Part shown: positions 15,643 to 23,918 of the stretch, in pieces
Layout: every line of letters begins with the position of its first letter
Numbering within the stretch: the first letter of the stretch is position 1
Source of the DNA: Bradyrhizobium barranii subsp. apii
GTDB lineage: Bacteria > Pseudomonadota > Alphaproteobacteria > Rhizobiales > Xanthobacteraceae
Length of the DNA: 64,000 nt
Direction: 5' to 3'
Assembly: GCF_011516635.5 (NCBI RefSeq)
Contig: NZ_CP096255.1
Location: forward strand, 5,516,501-5,580,500
Program-made: the position numbers and the translations under genes
Notes under the pieces: generated by a model
Database searches by the model: none
Told to the model about the DNA's origin: nothing
What the model saw: only the letters and a program-made list of their open reading frames with translations

Positions 15643-16959
15643 TCAGTTCTTCTCGATCCGGATCACCTGCGGCCGTCCGCTGATCACCTTGTCCTTCTGC
15701 ACGGCCGCGAGCGCACGTCGCACGGCGTCCTCGTGCGTCGCATAGGTGATCAGGATGACGGGCACGGGCACCGCCTTGCCGCTCGCCGGCGCAGCGCCGC
15801 CATTGGGATGACGCTGCACGATCGACTCGATCGAAATCTTCTGCTCCGCGAGCCGGGTCGCGATCGCGGCCGCAGTGCCCGGGAAATCGCACGCCAGCAG
15901 GCGGATATAGTAGCCGCCCTCGTGCCGCTCCATCGGCGCCTTCTTGGTGTCACGCAGATGCGAGATCGGCCGGCCGAACGGATTGGCGCGGATGCCGCGC
16001 GCAACGTCGGCGATGTCGGCGACGACGGCGGATGCGGTCGCAGCACCGCCGGCACCGGGGCCGACCAGCGTGATCGGAGGGATGCCCTCGCCATCGATCG
16101 TGACCGCATTGGTGACACCCATCACCTGCGCGATCGAGGAGGATTTTGGAACCATGGTCGGGTGCACGCGCTGCTCGATGCCCTTGGCGGTGCGAACGGC
16201 AACACCGAGCAGCTTGAGCCGGTAACCGAGATCGTCGGCCGCGCGCAGATCTTCCGGCGCGATGGATGAGATACCTTCGACATACACCGCGCTTTGAGCA
16301 ACTTTCGTGCCGAAAGCGAGGCTGGCGAGAATGGCAAGTTTTTGCGCGGTGTCGTGGCCATCGACGTCGAAGGACGGATTGGCCTCGGCGTAGCCGAGCC
16401 GCTGCGCATCCTTGAGGCATTCGGCAAAGGACAGGCCCTCCTGCTCCATCCGCGTCAGGATGTAATTGCAGGTGCCGTTGAGGATGCCGTAGACGCGAGT
16501 GACGCCGGTTCCGGCAAGCCCTTCGCGTAACGTTTTGATGACAGGGATCGCTGCGCCGACCGCTGCCTCGAAATTCAGCGCGCCGCCGTGCTTTTCAGCG
16601 GCCTTGGCAAGCTTCAGGCCGTGCTTGGCGAGCAGCGCCTTGTTGGCGGTGACGACCGACTTGCCCGCATTCAGTGCCGCTTCGACCGCAGAGAGAGCGG
16701 GATCACCGGCGCCGCCCATCAGCTCGACGAAGCAGTCGATGCCGGGATGCGTGGCCAGTGCCATGGGGTCCTTGACCCATTCGACGCCACGCAGATCGAC
16801 GCCGCGCTTCTTCGCCTTCGAGCGCGCGGTGACGGCGACGACGCGAATGCCGCGGCCGCTGCGGCCCGCGAGCACGCGGGCCTGGGTCTCGATCAAACGG
16901 ACAACTTCGGCGCCCACGGTGCCGAGCCCCGCTATGCCCACTTTCAGGGGTGCAACCAT
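15643..16959 (-). CDS. hom: Homoserine dehydrogenase
   Basis: A 438-residue monofunctional homoserine dehydrogenase, which reduces aspartate semialdehyde to homoserine for threonine and methionine synthesis. The N-terminal Rossmann motif is VGIAGLGTVGAEVVRLIE; SVVTANKALLAKHG, FEAAVGAAIPVIKTLR, GILNGTCNYILTRM and FDVDGHDTAQKLAILASLAF are family signatures of the NAD and catalytic domains. The last 80 or so residues (YYIRLLACDFPGTAAAIATRLAEQKI...) form an ACT domain, implying allosteric control, probably by threonine. The aminotransferase gene lies 30 bases upstream on the same strand, so they are likely co-transcribed. Confidence 0.95.
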   Translation of the reverse strand: MVAPLKVGIAGLGTVGAEVVRLIETQARVLAGRSGRGIRVVAVTARSKAKKRGVDLRGVEWVKDPMALATHPGIDCFVELMGGAGDPALSAVEAALNAGKSVVTANKALLAKHGLKLAKAAEKHGGALNFEAAVGAAIPVIKTLREGLAGTGVTRVYGILNGTCNYILTRMEQEGLSFAECLKDAQRLGYAEANPSFDVDGHDTAQKLAILASLAFGTKVAQSAVYVEGISSIAPEDLRAADDLGYRLKLLGVAVRTAKGIEQRVHPTMVPKSSSIAQVMGVTNAVTIDGEGIPPITLVGPGAGGAATASAVVADIADVARGIRANPFGRPISHLRDTKKAPMERHEGGYYIRLLACDFPGTAAAIATRLAEQKISIESIVQRHPNGGAAPASGKAVPVPVILITYATHEDAVRRALAAVQKDKVISGRPQVIRIEKN

Positions 16960-16989
16960 GATGCTTTAGAAAACCTGCCGAAGAGAAAC

Positions 16990-18210
16990 TTAACGCCGAT
17001 TGGCGAGCGGAACGACGTTGTGCAACGTTTCGATGCCGCTTTCAAGGAAGCGGCGCACGCCGCGCGCGGCCTGCCTGATCCGTTGCTCGTTTTCCACCAT
17101 GGCGATGCGGACATATCCTTCACCGTGCTCGCCGAAGCCGACACCGGGCGAGACCGCGACGCCGGATTTCTCCACCATCAGGGTTGCGAACTGCATGCTG
17201 CCGACGCTGCGGAAGGCCTCCGGCAGCGGCACCCAGGCGAACATCGAGGCTTCCGGCGGCGGGATCTCCCAGCCGGCGCGTCCGAACGATTCCACCAGCG
17301 CGTCGCGGCGCTTGCGGTAGGTGTCGCGCATCTCCTTGATGCAATCGTCGGGGCCGTTCAGCGCGGCAGTCGCGGCGACCTGCACCGGCGTGAAGGCGCC
17401 GTAGTCGAGGTAGGATTTGACGCGGGCGAGCGCGGCGATCACGCGGTCGTTGCCGACCGCAAAGCCCATGCGCCAGCCGGCCATCGAATAGGTCTTCGAC
17501 ATCGAGGTGAACTCGACGGTGACGTCGATCGCGCCGGGCACCTGGAGCACCGAGGGCGGCGGGTTGTTCTCGTCGAAATAGACTTCGGCATAGGCGAGAT
17601 CGGACAGGATCAGGATCTCGTGCTTCTTCGCGAACGCGACGAGGTCCTTGTAGAAGTCGAGGCTCGCGACATAGGCGGTTGGGTTCGAGGGGTAGCAGAC
17701 GACGAGCGCGAGCGGCTTCGGGATCGAATGCACGATCGCCCGTTCCACCGCCTCGAAGAATTGCGGCGTCGGCTCCGAGGGCACCGAACGGATCACGCCG
17801 CCCGCCATCAGGAAGCCGAAGGCATGAATCGGGTAGCTCGGATTCGGGCAGAGGATGACGTCGCCGGGCGCGGTGATCGCCTGCGCCACATTGGCAAAGC
17901 CCTCCTTCGAACCGAGTGTCGCCACGACCTGGGTGTCGGGGTTGAGCTTCACGCCGAAGCGGCGGGCGTAATAAGCGGCCTGAGCCCGGCGCAGCCCGGG
18001 GATGCCGCGGGAGGCCGAGTAGCGGTCGGTGCGCGGCTTGCCCAGCGTCTCCTTCAGCTTCTCCAGCACATGCGCCGGCGCCGGCAGGTCCGGATTGCCC
18101 ATGCCGAGGTCGATGATGTCGGCGCCGGCATTCCGCGCGGCCGCCTTGGCCCGGTTGACCTGCTCGAACACGTAAGGCGGAAGGCGGCGGATGCGGTAAA
18201 ACTCTTCCAT
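16990..18210 (-). CDS. PLP-dependent aminotransferase (AlaC / LL-DAP-aminotransferase-like)
   Basis: A 406-residue class I/II fold-type I aminotransferase. The PLP Lys is in SMSKTYSMAGWRMGF; YPSNPTAYVASLDFY and DIIDLGMGNPDLPAPAHVLEKLKE are characteristic of the AlaC/DapL-like branch, which makes alanine from pyruvate and glutamate or acts in related aspartate-family steps. Its place directly upstream of homoserine dehydrogenase is conserved in many alphaproteobacteria as I recall, supporting an amino-acid biosynthesis role. ATG 18210 is chosen because MEEFYRIRRLPPYVF is the usual N-terminus; the 30 extra residues of the longer frame from 18300 are not family-like. Confidence 0.9.
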   Translation of the reverse strand: MEEFYRIRRLPPYVFEQVNRAKAAARNAGADIIDLGMGNPDLPAPAHVLEKLKETLGKPRTDRYSASRGIPGLRRAQAAYYARRFGVKLNPDTQVVATLGSKEGFANVAQAITAPGDVILCPNPSYPIHAFGFLMAGGVIRSVPSEPTPQFFEAVERAIVHSIPKPLALVVCYPSNPTAYVASLDFYKDLVAFAKKHEILILSDLAYAEVYFDENNPPPSVLQVPGAIDVTVEFTSMSKTYSMAGWRMGFAVGNDRVIAALARVKSYLDYGAFTPVQVAATAALNGPDDCIKEMRDTYRKRRDALVESFGRAGWEIPPPEASMFAWVPLPEAFRSVGSMQFATLMVEKSGVAVSPGVGFGEHGEGYVRIAMVENEQRIRQAARGVRRFLESGIETLHNVVPLANRR

Positions 18211-18419
18211 GGCTCTCTGGGCTCCGGGCAACCGGTCAGGACAGAATCGACCGGCCATGACAGCCGCTCGGGAAAGCTCTCGCCCCCTCGCGAAAATCAC
18301 TCAAAATCAAACGCTTAGAGTAATATTCGACGGCAGGAGCTGAAGTCGTTCGCCCTGACTCTCGGCTGAACTGAGGTCTTTTAGCACGGCATGGCGGGGG
18401 CGCCAGCGATTACGCCGCG

Positions 18420-18695
18420 TTACTTGGCGTCTTTTGCGGCAACCGATTGGCGTTCGCGCGCGGCGGCCAGCTCGGCTTCAATCTTGGCGCGCTGGTCCGG
18501 CGGGATGATCGCCTGATCACGATCCGGCGGCAGATCGTGCACCGGAAGGTAGGAGCCGGGCTCCCTGGGATGGGCCTGCGCGTCGGTGGGCGTATAGTCA
18601 GCCAGCTGACTCGAGCAGCCGCCCAAGGCAAGCGCCGCCATCAGCAGCGCGCCACAGATCGGCAGCGACTTTTGCAGGTCCCTCAACGCCAACAC
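18420..18695 (-). CDS. Small lipoprotein, function unknown
   Basis: A 91-residue protein with a type II signal peptide: hydrophobic stretch LPICGALLMAALALGGC, lipobox LGGC with Cys at residue 27, followed by SSQ, so it is expected to be lipidated and sent to the outer membrane. The mature part is Pro/Asp-rich and ends in a helical, charged segment (DQRAKIEAELAAARERQSVAAKDAK). I know similar short lipoproteins only as hypothetical proteins in Bradyrhizobium-like genomes. It is divergent from phaC with about 250 bases between, in which I see no gene. Confidence 0.75.
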   Translation of the reverse strand: MLALRDLQKSLPICGALLMAALALGGCSSQLADYTPTDAQAHPREPGSYLPVHDLPPDRDQAIIPPDQRAKIEAELAAARERQSVAAKDAK

Positions 18696-18948
18696 TTGGG
18701 AAATCCCCTACTCGTCCCAATGCAAGGCTGCCGGAACTTAACCCGACAACCTGCCCAAGCTCAAACCATTGCTGCCCACAAATGGTACGAGCGAGAATAC
18801 TTCCAAGGCCCACTGCGGAAGAGGTGCACGCTGATTGTGACAAAACCAAGGGGCTTTGTCGCAGTGCAGCACATGTTGGAGCTTGTTTAACGCCAAACAT
18901 GCGAGCTTCGCGGTGACGAATACGGAATGAATCGTTACTGTTCTGCTC

Positions 18949-20757
18949 ATGAGTAGCGCCACGACCGACACACCCAAATCCGAATCGAAGTTCGATGCGG
19001 AAGCCTTCGCGATGAATGTCGCGCAGGCGATGGAGAGCGGCGGCAAGGCGCTCGCCGCGTATCTCAAGCCACGCGAGAGCGGCGAGGTGCAGGATCGCCC
19101 GCCGGCCGAGCTGACGGAAGTGGTCAAGGCCTTCACGTCGGTCGCCGAATACTGGCTGTCGGACACATCCCGCGCGTCGGATCTGCAGACCAAGCTCGCC
19201 AAGGATTATCTCGACCTCTGGGGCTCGGCGGCGCGCCGCATGGCCGGCCAGGACGCCCCGCCCGCGATCGCGCCCTCGCCGCGTGACAAGCGCTTTGCCG
19301 ATCCGGAATGGAAGTCGAACCAGTTCTTCGATTTCATGATGCAGCTCTATCTGCTCACGACCAAATGGGCGCAGGAGCTGGTGCGCGACGCCGACGGGCT
19401 CGACCCGCAGACCCGCCGCAAGGCGGAGTTCTACATCCAGCAGATCACCAACGCGATCTCGCCGTCCAACTTCGTGCTGACCAATCCGGAAGTGCTGCGC
19501 GAGACGGTCGCCAGCAGCGGCGAGAACCTCACGCGCGGCCTGAAGATGCTGGCCGAGGACATCGCGGCCGGCAAGGGCATGCTGAAGATCCGCCAGTCCA
19601 ATCCGGACAATCTCGTCGTCGGGGTCAATATGGCGACGACGCCGGGCAAGGTGATCTACCAGAACGAGATGATGCAGCTGATCCAGTATTCGCCGACCAC
19701 GGAGAACGTGCTGCGCACGCCGCTCCTGATCGTGCCGCCCTGGATCAACAAGTTCTACATCCTCGATCTCAAGCCGGAGAAATCCTACATCAAGTGGTGC
19801 GTCGACCAGGGCATCACCGTGTTTGTGATCTCATGGGTCAATCCCGACAAGCGGCTCGGCAACAAGAGCTGGGAAGACTACATGAAGGAAGGCCCGCTCA
19901 CAGCGATGGACGTGATCGAGAAGGTCACCGGCGAGTTGAAGGTGCACACCGCCGGCTATTGCGTCGGCGGCACCATGCTCGCGACCACGCTGGCCTGGCT
20001 CGCCGAGAAGCGCCGCCAGCGCGTCGCGTCGGCGACGTTCTTCGCCGCGCAGGTCGACTTCACCCATGCCGGCGATCTCCTCGTGTTCGTCGACGAGGAC
20101 CAGATCGCGGCCCTCGAGCAGGACATGAAGGCGGCCGGCGTGCTCGAAGGCTCGAAGATGGCGATGGCCTTCAACATGCTGCGCTCCAACGATCTGATCT
20201 GGTCCTATGTCGTCAGCAACTATCTGAAGGGCCAGCAGCCGAGCGCGTTCGACCTCCTGCACTGGAATTCGGATGCGACGCGCATGACCGCATCGAACCA
20301 CTCCTATTACCTGCGCAATTGCTACCTGGAGAACCGGCTCTCCACCGGCACCATGGTGCTCGACAACACGCTGCTCGACCTCTCCAAGGTCAAGGTGCCC
20401 GTCTACAACCTCGCCACCCGCGAGGACCACATCGCGCCGGCCGAATCGGTGCTGTACGGCTCGCAGTTCTTCGGCGGCCCGGTGAAATACGTCCTGTCCG
20501 GCTCGGGCCACATCGCCGGCGTGGTCAACCCGCCCGCCTCGAACAAGTACCAGTACTGGACCAACGACAACGTCAAGGATGTCAACGTCGCCGAATGGAT
20601 GAAGGGCGCGGTGGAGCACAAGGGCTCGTGGTGGCCGGACTGGCGGCAATGGCTGGGCGAGCTCGATCCGGAGGAAGTCCCGGCGCGCGTGGTCGGCAGC
20701 GAGGCCCTGCCCCCGATCGAGGACGCGCCCGGCAGCTATGTCAGGGTTCGCGCATAG
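18949..20757 (+). CDS. phaC: Poly(3-hydroxyalkanoate) synthase, class I
   Basis: A 602-residue PHA synthase, which polymerises (R)-3-hydroxyacyl-CoA into storage polyester on granules. The lipase-like box is AGYCVGGT with the catalytic Cys at about residue 338; the Asp lies in REDHIAP and the His in GSGHIAGVVNPP. The N-terminal domain contains FADPEWKSNQFFDFMMQLYLL, typical of class I enzymes, and PPWINKFYILDL. Length matches class I (about 590-600). No phaA/phaB or phasin gene is adjacent. A MAPEG gene follows on the same strand after 63 bases. Confidence 0.95.
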   Translation: MSSATTDTPKSESKFDAEAFAMNVAQAMESGGKALAAYLKPRESGEVQDRPPAELTEVVKAFTSVAEYWLSDTSRASDLQTKLAKDYLDLWGSAARRMAGQDAPPAIAPSPRDKRFADPEWKSNQFFDFMMQLYLLTTKWAQELVRDADGLDPQTRRKAEFYIQQITNAISPSNFVLTNPEVLRETVASSGENLTRGLKMLAEDIAAGKGMLKIRQSNPDNLVVGVNMATTPGKVIYQNEMMQLIQYSPTTENVLRTPLLIVPPWINKFYILDLKPEKSYIKWCVDQGITVFVISWVNPDKRLGNKSWEDYMKEGPLTAMDVIEKVTGELKVHTAGYCVGGTMLATTLAWLAEKRRQRVASATFFAAQVDFTHAGDLLVFVDEDQIAALEQDMKAAGVLEGSKMAMAFNMLRSNDLIWSYVVSNYLKGQQPSAFDLLHWNSDATRMTASNHSYYLRNCYLENRLSTGTMVLDNTLLDLSKVKVPVYNLATREDHIAPAESVLYGSQFFGGPVKYVLSGSGHIAGVVNPPASNKYQYWTNDNVKDVNVAEWMKGAVEHKGSWWPDWRQWLGELDPEEVPARVVGSEALPPIEDAPGSYVRVRA

Positions 20758-20820
20758 CGGACTCGCCCGCGCTTTCGTATAGACTCGCTCTCAACGCAGC
20801 GAAGACACAGGGGACGGACC

Positions 20821-21219
20821 ATGACGCGCGAATTGTTCTGGCTGACACTGACGGTGATCCTGACCGGGATCCTCTGGATTCCCTACACCATCAACCGCTG
20901 CCAGGTTCGGGGGCTCAGTGGCGCCTTGGCCAATCCCTCGCGCGCCGACAAGCCGCAGGCGGAGTGGGCGAACCGCCTGATGTTCGCGCATGACAACGCC
21001 GTCGAAAACCTCGTGCTCTTCGCGCCGCTGGTGCTGATCCTGAACGCGATCGACTATTCCTCGAAATGGACCGTGCTCGCCTGTGCGGTCTATTTCTGGT
21101 CGCGTGTCGCGCATCTGATCGTCTATGCGCTCGGAATCCCGGTGTTCCGGACTCTCGCCTTCACCGTCGGCTTCCTCGCCCAGGCCGTGCTTGCGCTGGC
21201 AATCTTCAAGGTGCTCTAG
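20821..21219 (+). CDS. MAPEG family membrane protein
   Basis: A 132-residue integral membrane protein with four hydrophobic segments. WANRLMFAHDNAVENLVLFAPLVL contains the conserved N-A-x-E-N-L/F core of the MAPEG (membrane-associated proteins in eicosanoid and glutathione metabolism) family, and YFWSRVAHLIVYALGIPVFRTLAFTVGF completes the signature. Eukaryotic members use glutathione; bacterial ones are mostly uncharacterised. It follows phaC by 63 bases. Its 3' side has been invaded by an IS5-family element whose left end lies 15 bases after the stop, leaving the gene intact. Confidence 0.8.
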   Translation: MTRELFWLTLTVILTGILWIPYTINRCQVRGLSGALANPSRADKPQAEWANRLMFAHDNAVENLVLFAPLVLILNAIDYSSKWTVLACAVYFWSRVAHLIVYALGIPVFRTLAFTVGFLAQAVLALAIFKVL

Positions 21220-21234
21220 AAATCGGGTCTCTTA

Positions 21235-22166
21235 GTGTCCGACCGAAAAATAAGTTGAGTGATATCAGCGAGTTCTGATTCCATCGGTGTTGCGAAGCAT
21301 CAAAGGGATCGAGAATGTGGACTGATATCACCCGGGCACAGTTTGCCCGAGAGGAGCTGCGTTTGCCAAGCGACTTGACGGATGCGGAATGGGGCGTGCT
21401 GGAGAGGTTGCTTCCTGTGCGGGCCAAGCGCGGGCGGCGCCCGAAATGGAGCTATCGCGACATCGTCGAGGCAGTACTCTATCTGCTGCGCGGCGGATTG
21501 CCGTGGCGCATGCTGCCGCCCACTCTGTTTCCACCAATGACCACGGTGCAGTACTATTTCTACCAATGGCGCGACAGCGGATTGTGGCAATCGATCAACC
21601 ACGCACTCCTGATGCTGGCGCGCGAGGCGATCGGCCGGGAGGCCTCGCCGACGGCCGGCGTGATCGACAGCCAATCGGTCAAGACCACGGAAAGTGGCGG
21701 CCCTCGCGGCTACGACGCGGGAAAGAAGATCAAGGGTCGAAAGCGCCACATCGTCACCGACACCCAAGGGCTCCTGGTCGGAGCGATCGTTCACGCTGCC
21801 GACGTCCAGGATCGTGACGGCACGCCAGATGTCCTGTGCAGCATTCGCTACCGCTTCCCCTGGCTGCGCCATATCTTCGCCGATGGCGGCTATGCCGGCG
21901 AAAAGCTCAAGGCGGTGCTGGAAAAGATCGGCCGGTGGACTGTCGAGATCATCAAGCGCTCCGATGCCGCACAGGGCTTCGAGGTGCTTCCGCGCCGCTG
22001 GGTGGTCGAACGAACCTTCGCCTGGCTCGGCCGCAACCGCAGATTGGCCAAGGACTTCGAGCGAACCATCGAAAGCGCAACTGCCTGGCTCTTCCTCGCC
22101 TCTGTCCAACTCATGACAAGGCGCATCGCAGCGATAAAAACAGCAATGCAATTTTGAGTCAGGCTC
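21235..22166 (+). mobile_element. IS5-family insertion sequence, apparently complete
   Basis: A 932-bp element with imperfect terminal inverted repeats: left GTGTCCGACCGAAAA, right (reverse complement) GAGCCTGACTCAAAA, 10 of 15 positions identical. It is flanked by TTA on both sides (21232-21234 and 22167-22169), consistent with a 3-bp target duplication of the TNA type used by some IS5 subgroups. One intact DDE transposase gene fills it. It sits in the short gap between the convergent MAPEG and methyltransferase genes and disrupts neither. Confidence 0.8.
21315..22157 (+). CDS. IS5-family transposase
   Basis: A 280-residue DDE transposase in one uninterrupted frame. The N-terminal DUF4096-like domain is LTDAEWGVLERLLP...RRPKWSYRDIVEAVLYLLRGG; the first catalytic Asp is in GVIDSQSVKTTESGG, the second in FADGGYAGEK, and the Glu in RRWVVERTFAWLGRNRRLAKDFE, the Y(2)R-like IS5 signature. 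No frameshift or stop is present, so the element may be active. The stop codon lies 9 bases from the right end of the IS. Confidence 0.9.
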   Translation: MWTDITRAQFAREELRLPSDLTDAEWGVLERLLPVRAKRGRRPKWSYRDIVEAVLYLLRGGLPWRMLPPTLFPPMTTVQYYFYQWRDSGLWQSINHALLMLAREAIGREASPTAGVIDSQSVKTTESGGPRGYDAGKKIKGRKRHIVTDTQGLLVGAIVHAADVQDRDGTPDVLCSIRYRFPWLRHIFADGGYAGEKLKAVLEKIGRWTVEIIKRSDAAQGFEVLPRRWVVERTFAWLGRNRRLAKDFERTIESATAWLFLASVQLMTRRIAAIKTAMQF

Positions 22167-22173
22167 TTAGGGA

Positions 22174-22779
22174 TCAGGCCCTGCGTACGACGAGGTTCAG
22201 CATGTTGGCTGGCGTCTCGTCGAAACTCTGGATCACGTTGGTGTCCGACGACAGCGTGATCCACGAACCTGCGCTGGCGTAAGTCATCTCGAGCCACTCC
22301 CGCGAGACGTAGCTGTAGTACCGCCCGAGGCTGTCTCGCGCGTCGCCCTCGCCCATCTTGTAGCTGGCGTAGAACACGCCTGATGGCTTGAGTGCACGGT
22401 GGATCTTTCCAAGGATGCCGGCGAGCTCGTCGCGTGGCACATGCAGCAGACAGGCGCTCGCCCAGACGCCGTCATAGGCCTCGTGCCCATCCAGCTGGTC
22501 GAACCGCATCGCCTCGACGGGATGACCAAGCCGGCGCGAGGCGATCCCGGCCATTTCGGGCGAGCCATCGGTCGCACGCACTGAAAAACCTTCGGCGAGC
22601 ATCACTGCGGAATGATTGCCGGCACCGCAACCGAGCTCGAGGATCGCGCCTCCCGGCGGCAGCAGGGCGAGAAAGCCCCGCAACCGCGTCGATGCGGCCT
22701 TCGCCCAGCCGGCATAGGCCTCGGCGTTCTGCCGGTAGAATTGCAAGGTCGCTTCGTCCACCGCAGTACCTCGTGTCAT
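22174..22779 (-). CDS. Class I SAM-dependent methyltransferase
   Basis: A 201-residue Rossmann-fold methyltransferase. Motif I is ILELGCGAGNHSAVML, the acidic end of strand 2 is VRATDGSPEM, and GVWASACLLHVPRDEL and HRALKPSGVFYASYKMGE are motifs IV-VI of the UbiE/Tam-like (Methyltransf_11/25) group. The acceptor is unknown. Its start codon overlaps the argC stop by 4 bases (22776-22779), so it is translationally coupled to argC. Its stop is 7 bases from the IS element end, so the insertion may have removed or displaced its terminator. Confidence 0.85.
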   Translation of the reverse strand: MTRGTAVDEATLQFYRQNAEAYAGWAKAASTRLRGFLALLPPGGAILELGCGAGNHSAVMLAEGFSVRATDGSPEMAGIASRRLGHPVEAMRFDQLDGHEAYDGVWASACLLHVPRDELAGILGKIHRALKPSGVFYASYKMGEGDARDSLGRYYSYVSREWLEMTYASAGSWITLSSDTNVIQSFDETPANMLNLVVRRA

Positions 22780-23825
22780 GGAAACAGCGCGATCTGCTCC
22801 AACCCCGCCGTCTCGGGCAGCCCGAACATCAGGTTCATGTTCTGGATCGCCTGCCCGGCCGACCCCTTCACCAGATTGTCGAGCGTGGAAATCACGATCG
22901 CCCGGTTCTTGATGCGGTCGGCGACGACGCCGATCTGCACATAGTTGGAGCCGCGCACATTCTGGGTCTGCGGCAGCACGCCCTTCCTGGCGACATGCAC
23001 GAAGGGCTCGTTGGCATAAGCCTGCTCCAGCGCGCTTCGCAGATCGTCCGGCGTCGCGCCGTTGAGCTTGACGTAGGAGGTGCAGAGTTCGCCGCGCGCC
23101 ATCGGAACAAGATGCGGCGTGAAGTTGATCGTCACTGCGGAACCGGCGGCGACGCCGACCTCCTGCTCGATCTCGGGCGCGTGCCGGTGGGTGCCGACCG
23201 AATAGGGCGACAGCCCCTCGCCCGCCTCGCTGAACAACGTGTTCTGTTTCAGCCCGCGGCCGGCGCCGGTGACGCCCGATTTCGCGTCGATGACGATGTC
23301 GTCGACGTCGATCAGCTTGGCTTTCGCAAGCGGCACCAGCGCGAGCAGCGCCGCCGTGGGATAGCAGCCGGGACAGGCGACCAGCCGCGCCGACGTGATC
23401 TTCTCGCGATAGAATTCGGTGAGACCGTAGACCGCTTCGCCCTGCAGTTCGAGCGCCCGGTGCTCATGGCCGTACCACTGCGCATAGGTGCTCTTGTCCC
23501 GCAGCCTGAAATCGGCGGACATGTCGAGGACCTTGATTTTGGGATTTGCCTTGAGGACCGCGGCGATGATTTCCTGCGTGGTGCCGTGCGGCAGTCCGCA
23601 GAACACCGCATCGAGCTTGCTCCAGTCGACCTTTTCCCATTCCACGAGTTTCGGCAGGTCCAGCATGAAACAATGCGGAAACACGTCGCCCATCGACTTG
23701 CCGGCATGGGTGTTGGCGGTGAGCGCGACGATCTCGGCATTCGGATGCCGGGCCAACAGGCGCACCGCATCGGCCCCGGTGTAACCGGAGGCGCCGAGAA
23801 TGCCGATCTTCTTCGAGCTCATCAC
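22776..23825 (-). CDS. argC: N-acetyl-gamma-glutamyl-phosphate reductase, long (type 1) form
   Basis: A 349-residue ArgC, which reduces N-acetylglutamyl phosphate to the semialdehyde in arginine synthesis. The NADP motif GILGASGYTGADAVRLL is at the N-terminus, the catalytic Cys in LVACPGCYPTAALLAL (near residue 153), and the catalytic His in HRHAPEIEQE; PHLVPMARGELCTSYV is the dimerisation-domain signature. Length matches the 340-350-residue subfamily. It overlaps the methyltransferase start by 4 bases. A second, shorter ArgC lies immediately upstream on the same strand (23919-24905). Confidence 0.95.
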   Translation of the reverse strand: MMSSKKIGILGASGYTGADAVRLLARHPNAEIVALTANTHAGKSMGDVFPHCFMLDLPKLVEWEKVDWSKLDAVFCGLPHGTTQEIIAAVLKANPKIKVLDMSADFRLRDKSTYAQWYGHEHRALELQGEAVYGLTEFYREKITSARLVACPGCYPTAALLALVPLAKAKLIDVDDIVIDAKSGVTGAGRGLKQNTLFSEAGEGLSPYSVGTHRHAPEIEQEVGVAAGSAVTINFTPHLVPMARGELCTSYVKLNGATPDDLRSALEQAYANEPFVHVARKGVLPQTQNVRGSNYVQIGVVADRIKNRAIVISTLDNLVKGSAGQAIQNMNLMFGLPETAGLEQIALFP

Positions 23826-23918
23826 GCGTACCTTTCAGGCGTCATTTGATCGTCTTGCCGGGGTCGAAAGTCGCAGCGTCGCTTCGTCCACCGGGCTGGC
23901 CTCCCGAGCAACGTTCGA

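Noticed and set aside
16588..18318. 576-codon plus-strand frame opposite the hom 5' part and the aminotransferase gene
   Set aside because: Both minus-strand genes have complete catalytic motifs; the plus frame has no recognisable domain and crosses two genes.
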